A model generated the notes under the pieces. The model ran no database searches. It saw only the letters and a list, made by a program, of their open reading frames with translations, and had not been told where the DNA came from. This document shows positions 60,444-64,000 of a DNA stretch of 64,000 nucleotides, piece after piece. Made by a program: the position numbers and the translations under genes. The stretch spans positions 1 to 64,000 of the forward strand of contig NZ_WBXP01000018.1 of assembly GCF_016415625.1 (NCBI RefSeq), written 5' to 3'. Numbering within the stretch: position 1 is the stretch's first letter; the number at the start of each line of letters is the position of its first letter. Source of the DNA: Shimwellia pseudoproteus (GTDB lineage Bacteria > Pseudomonadota > Gammaproteobacteria > Enterobacterales > Enterobacteriaceae).

Positions 60444-61009
60444 AAAAATGGTTATCTCTGGCGTTTGTCGCCGCCACCCTCACAGCCTGTAGCAGTGAGG
60501 TGAAAGACACCTGGTATCAGTTACCGATGTCGGCGGCCGCCCAGCCAGTGGCTCAGGGGATGATTAACCAGAGCACCCGGCTGTTATGGGTGGAGCAGGT
60601 GGTGATCCCGGATTATCTGGCCGGTAACGGCGTGGTATATCAGACCACCGATGTGCAGTATGTTATCGCCAAAAACAACCTGTGGGCCAGCCCGCTGGAT
60701 CAGCAGTTACGTAATACGCTGGTGGCGAATCTTAGCGCAATGCTGCCTGGCTGGGTGGTGTCATCCCAGCCACTGGGGAGCCAGCAGGATGTGCTGAGCG
60801 TGAACGTGACAGGCTTCCAGGGCCGTTATGATGGACATGTTGTGGTGAGTGGTGAGTGGCTGTTAAAACACGAGGGCCAACTGACCAAGCGTCCGTTCCA
60901 TATTGAGCTTAAGCAGCAACAGGACGGGTATGATGCGATGGTTAAAGCGCTGGCCCAGGCATGGCAGCAGGAGGCCGGAAGTATCGCCAGTAATGTCGGT
61001 CGTCTGTAG
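60440..61009 (+). CDS. pqiC: Outer-membrane lipoprotein PqiC (YmbA)
   Basis: PqiC is the outer-membrane lipoprotein partner of PqiAB. The 189-residue precursor (E. coli 187) has a signal peptide and lipobox LTAC with the lipidated Cys at residue 17. After it come SSEVKDTWYQLP and RLLWVEQVVIPDYLAGNGVVYQT, typical of the ABC-type transport auxiliary (DUF330) family. The ATG at 60440 overlaps the pqiB stop by 4 bp. A strong terminator follows. Confidence 0.95.
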   Translation: MKKWLSLAFVAATLTACSSEVKDTWYQLPMSAAAQPVAQGMINQSTRLLWVEQVVIPDYLAGNGVVYQTTDVQYVIAKNNLWASPLDQQLRNTLVANLSAMLPGWVVSSQPLGSQQDVLSVNVTGFQGRYDGHVVVSGEWLLKHEGQLTKRPFHIELKQQQDGYDAMVKALAQAWQQEAGSIASNVGRL

Positions 61010-61029
61010 TTTCTGACGTTTTAGCACAA

Positions 61030-61075
61030 AAAAGCCGCGCTTTGTCGATAACAGCATAAAGCGCGGCTTTTCTTT
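61030..61075 (+). terminator. Terminator of pqiABC
   Basis: A 14-bp perfect stem AAAAGCCGCGCTTT / AAAGCGCGGCTTTT (61030-61043 with 61058-61071) is followed by CTTTAT. It lies 20 bp after pqiC. Confidence 0.88.
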
Positions 61076-61261
61076 ATCTGCCAAAACCTTATCAGTGGGT
61101 TGTGCTGATGGGCCTCTAAATATAGCCGGGAAATGTGACAATGGCGTGAATTTTGCGCATTGACGTCTGCATGTTCACCCGTTATTCATAAGGGGTGATT
61201 GCACGTTTTGTAGTCACTGTTTTCTTTTCCACCAGACATAGATTAATGAGGGAAACGAGGC

Positions 61262-61429
61262 ATGAAGAGACAAAAACGAGATCGCCTGGAACGGGCTCAT
61301 CAGCGTGGTTATCAAGCCGGTATCACCGGGCGCTCTAAAGAAATGTGTCCCTATCAGACACTGACGCAGAGGTCACATTGGCTGGGAGGCTGGCGGCAAG
61401 CCATGGAGGACAGGGCCGTAATTGCCTGA
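61262..61429 (+). CDS. rmf: Ribosome modulation factor Rmf
   Basis: Rmf binds 70S ribosomes in stationary phase and drives formation of inactive 100S dimers. The 55-codon gene starts at the ATG at 61262 with MKRQKRDRLERAHQRGYQ and ends RAVIA. It is the same length as E. coli Rmf, with only a few changes (for example T22, T37 and H41). The protein is small and very basic at the N-terminus. GAGG lies just upstream of the start. It sits between pqiC and fabA, as in E. coli, with its own promoter in the 190 bp after the pqiC terminator and a strong terminator behind it. Confidence 0.97.
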   Translation: MKRQKRDRLERAHQRGYQAGITGRSKEMCPYQTLTQRSHWLGGWRQAMEDRAVIA

Positions 61430-61449
61430 TACTGTCTCTTTAGGCATTT

Positions 61450-61474
61450 GAAACCTCCGCACTGCGGAGGTTTC
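61450..61474. terminator. Terminator between rmf and fabA
   Basis: A perfect 11-bp stem GAAACCTCCGC / GCGGAGGTTTC with an ACT loop lies between the converging genes. No long T-run follows; TTTC closes the stem on each strand. Confidence 0.7.
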
Positions 61475-61500
61475 TCGATATGGCGGGGTATTCAGCAGGA

Positions 61501-62019
61501 TTAGAACGCTGAAGTATCCTTAAATAAGCCCACTTTCAGGTCGTTAGCGGTATAAATCACACGGCCGTCCACCAGTACTTCACCATCAGCCAGGCCCATA
61601 ATTAAGCGGCGGTTAACGATACGTTTGAAGTGAATACGGTAGGTCACTTTTTTCGCCGTTGGCAGTACCTGGCCGGTAAATTTCACTTCACCAACGCCCA
61701 GGGCACGGCCTTTGCCTTCACCGCCCAGCCAGCCAAGATAAAAGCCAACTAACTGCCACATAGCATCAAGGCCAAGGCAACCAGGCATCACCGGATCGCC
61801 GATGAAGTGGCAGCCGAAGAACCATAAGTCCGGATTGATATCCAGCTCAGCTTCCACGTAACCCTTGTCAAAATTACCGCCGGTTTCCGTCATTTTGACG
61901 ACCCGGTCCATCATCAGCATGCTTGGTGCCGGTAATTGTGGGCCTTCAGCGCCAAACAGCTCGCCACGCCCGGAAGCAAGAAGGTCTTCTTTTGTGTAAG
62001 ATTCGCGTTTATCTACCAT
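61501..62019 (-). CDS. fabA: 3-hydroxydecanoyl-ACP dehydratase/isomerase FabA
   Basis: FabA dehydrates 3-hydroxydecanoyl-ACP and isomerises the product, the entry to unsaturated fatty acids. It is a cytoplasmic hot-dog-fold dimer of 172 residues, the E. coli length. The catalytic residues are H71 in [10 protein letters not shown] and D85 in [10 protein letters not shown]. The ATG at 62019 begins [19 protein letters not shown]. FadR and FabR type sites lie upstream, so the regulation known in E. coli (activation by FadR, repression by FabR) appears to be kept. Confidence 0.99.
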   Translation of the reverse strand: MVDKRESYTKEDLLASGRGELFGAEGPQLPAPSMLMMDRVVKMTETGGNFDKGYVEAELDINPDLWFFGCHFIGDPVMPGCLGLDAMWQLVGFYLGWLGGEGKGRALGVGEVKFTGQVLPTAKKVTYRIHFKRIVNRRLIMGLADGEVLVDGRVIYTANDLKVGLFKDTSAF

Positions 62020-62057
62020 GTTTACTATAAGCCTTATTTTAATGAGGGACGCAGGTT

Positions 62058-62091
62058 AGCTAACACTTGTACGCTGAACAAGTCCGATCAG
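62058..62091 (-). promoter_or_regulatory. FabR and FadR sites of fabA
   Basis: On the minus strand CTGATCGGACTTGTTCA (plus 62075-62091) matches the E. coli fabA FadR operator, and the next 18 bases, AGCGTACAAGTGTTAGCT (plus 62058-62075), form the FabR palindrome. The FadR box overlaps the last codon and stop of ycbZ. Confidence 0.7.
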
Positions 62092-63848
62092 TTATGGTTG
62101 AACCAGTTTAACCAGCGTAATGGCCACGGATAACGGTGGCGGCCTTCTTGTTGGCTAGCCTGAGCAATACGTTCCTGAATTGCCTGAATCAGGGTGGGGC
62201 GTCCTTCGCCATCCCAGATGACGTTAGTCAGCAGTGGAAGGGCGTCTGCCACGGAATCTACCGCCCACAGAGAGAAGGTCCCGTGTTCTACTGCGTCAAG
62301 GATATCCTGGTGCAGTGAAAGATGTTGAACATTTGGCGTGGGAATAATAACCCCCTGGTCACCCGTGAAACCACGCTGTTCGCAGATACGGAAAAACCCT
62401 TCGATTTTTTCGTTGAGGCCGCCCACCGGCTGCACGCGACCAAACTGATCAACCGAGCCGGTCATTGCCAGATGCTGGCGAATAGGGACATCGGCCAGGG
62501 CGCTGATGAGGGCGCACAGCTCCGCCAGAGAGGCGCTGTCGCCGTCAACTTCACTGTAGGATTGTTCAAAGGTTATCGACGCTGAGAACGGGATCTGTTG
62601 TTCCAGTTGCAACTCAGACATCAGAAAGGCCTGCATGATCATCATGCCCTTAGCGTGAATGTTACCGCCTAGCTCTGCCTTACGCTCGACATCGGTAAAC
62701 TCGCCGTCACCAATATGTACCACGCAGGAAATACGTGACGGCTCGCCAAAGGCCCGGGGATGGCCCGGAAATTCAATCACTGACAGGGCGTTGATTTGGC
62801 CAACCTGTTCACCTTCGGTTTCAATCAGGATCTGTTCTTGCAGGATCTCATCCTGCATCCGCTCAACGAGATAGTTTTCGCGCCATTCGCGCTGGTCAAG
62901 CATGGTGCGGAATTGCTCGCCAGTAAACGCGTCACCATTACTGATGATCGCCGTCTCTTTCAGCTGGCGCTGGATCCACGCCGGGCTGAGCGGCAAAATA
63001 TGCTGGTCGCCACTGTAGCGGACGGCCTCTCTGAGCAGCAGCGGCCAGGCATCGGCATGGGGCAGCGGCAGTTTATGCTGCTGGGCAATTGTCGCGATCC
63101 AGTTCAGCCAGGCTTCACGGGCGCCTTCCTGCCCGATATCCAGTGATTCTTCAAACTCACAATAAATGGCGGCCTCGGCAAGGTCAGGCTCGGTTTCCTG
63201 GAAATCGGCCATGGCTTCCCGATCCCCGGTGAGGATAAGCTTAACGTTAAGCGCCATTCCCGGAATAGATACCGGAAGCGGGCGGGTTTCGTCAGAAGAG
63301 AGCCATTCAAAACGCTGTTGGGAAAGCATCTCTTTCAGGCGTAACCACAACAGCGGTTGGGCGAGAACACTCCGCATGGACAGGATAAGAATGCCGCCAT
63401 TTGCCCGGTGCAGTAAGCCGGGCTGAAGGGTTATCTCCTGATTGTGCTGGCGTACGCAGCCGAACAGCTGATCGTTTTCAACCCACTCGGCAACAACCAC
63501 TTCCCCCGCGGCGGTAAAATCACCGGCAGTGTCTTGTGCGGGGGTGAAAGTAATGTGATGACCGTCAATCAAATAGTGCCCACCGGCCAGCGTCCCTGAG
63601 GGGGTGTAGGTACGGCGCACGGCGGCGGCAATTAACCCCAGAGATTCACGATCTTCTGTGGCACGGAGGAGCAGGGTATCGGAGTATCCCCACGGGTGGC
63701 AGAGTTGCTGCAACCCGTAACAAAGACGTGCCTGTACAGTCTCGAAGGTATCCTCAACGGAGGCCGGAGATAACGGCGTATCAAACAGCGATTGCCAAGA
63801 GTCTGTCTCAGGTACCAGTACACGCCATGAAAGTTGATTTATGGTCAA
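62088..63848 (-). CDS. ycbZ: Lon-like AAA protease YcbZ (LonP/LonH)
   Basis: YcbZ is a Lon-family protease homologue that lacks the standard Lon N-terminal substrate domain and has a degenerate AAA region. The protein has 586 residues, as in E. coli. The C-terminal protease domain is complete: the catalytic Ser in EVDGDSASLAEL and the Lys in GGLNEKIEGFF form the Lon dyad. The start is the TTG at 63848 (TTG ACC ATA), which also gives the E. coli-type N-terminus; there is no in-frame ATG nearby that fits. A TATAAT (plus 63883-63888) lies upstream. The 152 bp to the window end hold no further gene; in E. coli matP begins divergently just beyond. Confidence 0.94.
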   Translation of the reverse strand: MTINQLSWRVLVPETDSWQSLFDTPLSPASVEDTFETVQARLCYGLQQLCHPWGYSDTLLLRATEDRESLGLIAAAVRRTYTPSGTLAGGHYLIDGHHITFTPAQDTAGDFTAAGEVVVAEWVENDQLFGCVRQHNQEITLQPGLLHRANGGILILSMRSVLAQPLLWLRLKEMLSQQRFEWLSSDETRPLPVSIPGMALNVKLILTGDREAMADFQETEPDLAEAAIYCEFEESLDIGQEGAREAWLNWIATIAQQHKLPLPHADAWPLLLREAVRYSGDQHILPLSPAWIQRQLKETAIISNGDAFTGEQFRTMLDQREWRENYLVERMQDEILQEQILIETEGEQVGQINALSVIEFPGHPRAFGEPSRISCVVHIGDGEFTDVERKAELGGNIHAKGMMIMQAFLMSELQLEQQIPFSASITFEQSYSEVDGDSASLAELCALISALADVPIRQHLAMTGSVDQFGRVQPVGGLNEKIEGFFRICEQRGFTGDQGVIIPTPNVQHLSLHQDILDAVEHGTFSLWAVDSVADALPLLTNVIWDGEGRPTLIQAIQERIAQASQQEGRHRYPWPLRWLNWFNHN

Positions 63849-63882
63849 AGTAGTGAGTTATTCTTCAGATGATAAAGCGGCA

Positions 63883-63888
63883 ATTATA
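63883..63888 (-). promoter_or_regulatory. Possible -10 box of ycbZ
   Basis: A perfect TATAAT on the minus strand lies 35 bp before the TTG start. No clear -35 was found. Confidence 0.35.
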
Positions 63889-64000
63889 CAGTAAGTGGTC
63901 AGACAGCACACGTTTCGCCGCTATCTTTTGGGGTGATAGGTTGTGGATAACACCAGATATGCAAAGGAATTTTGTAACATCGTCAGGGTCCGTTATTATC

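Overview
The window is chromosomal DNA from a member of the Enterobacteriaceae that is not Escherichia coli. From about base 6000 onward the gene order and protein lengths follow the E. coli K-12 backbone pflA-pflB-focA-ycaO-ycaP-serC-aroA-cmk-rpsA-ihfB-ycaI-msbA-lpxK-ycaQ-ycaR-kdsB-ycbJ-elyC-cmoM-mukFEB-ldtD-mepK-gloC-aspC-ompF-asnS-pncB-pepN-pyrD-zapC-ycbX-rlmKL-uup-pqiABC-rmf-fabA-ycbZ. The genus cannot be fixed from the sequence alone. Comparisons with E. coli rest on remembered sequences, not on a search.

Region by region: 1-838 holds a CDP-diglyceride synthase-like gene whose 5' end is missing. 874-5960 is a compact block of type VI secretion genes (tssF, tssG, tssJ, tssE and a TssA/VasL-type gene) without sheath, ATPase, Hcp or VgrG genes. 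6019-10198 (minus) is the anaerobic formate module: PflA activates the glycyl radical enzyme PflB and FocA moves formate; an FNR-like site sits upstream. 10593-18906 carries ycaO, ycaP, serC-aroA and cmk-rpsA-ihfB. 19119-26386 is the ycaI-msbA-lpxK-ycaQ-ycaR-kdsB run, serving lipid A/Kdo synthesis and export, plus a DNA glycosylase. 26585-35612 has ycbJ, elyC (broken by an in-frame stop) and the cmoM-mukF-mukE-mukB chromosome condensation operon. 35833-38908 has envelope enzymes LdtD and MepK and the glyoxalase GloC. 39007-46878 (mostly minus) has aspC, an inserted LysR/SDR divergent pair, an OmpF porin, asnS and pncB. 47147-63848 has pepN, a lone ssuE-like gene, pyrD, zapC, ycbX, rlmKL, uup, pqiABC, rmf, fabA and ycbZ.

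The backbone is ordinary; the interest lies in departures from it: (1) LdtD has lost its peptidoglycan-binding domain by an in-frame deletion; (2) elyC has one TGA in place of a Trp codon; (3) an inserted LysR/SDR pair whose SDR keeps the cofactor fold but has lost three of the four catalytic tetrad residues, with two perfect inverted repeats in its control region; (4) an OmpF with a typical OmpR/leader region but altered pore-eyelet residues; (5) ssuADCB missing with a diverged ssuE left behind; (6) ycaL missing between aroA and cmk; (7) a partial T6SS block beside a truncated cdsA-like gene. No tRNA, rRNA, CRISPR array, insertion sequence or prophage was recognised.
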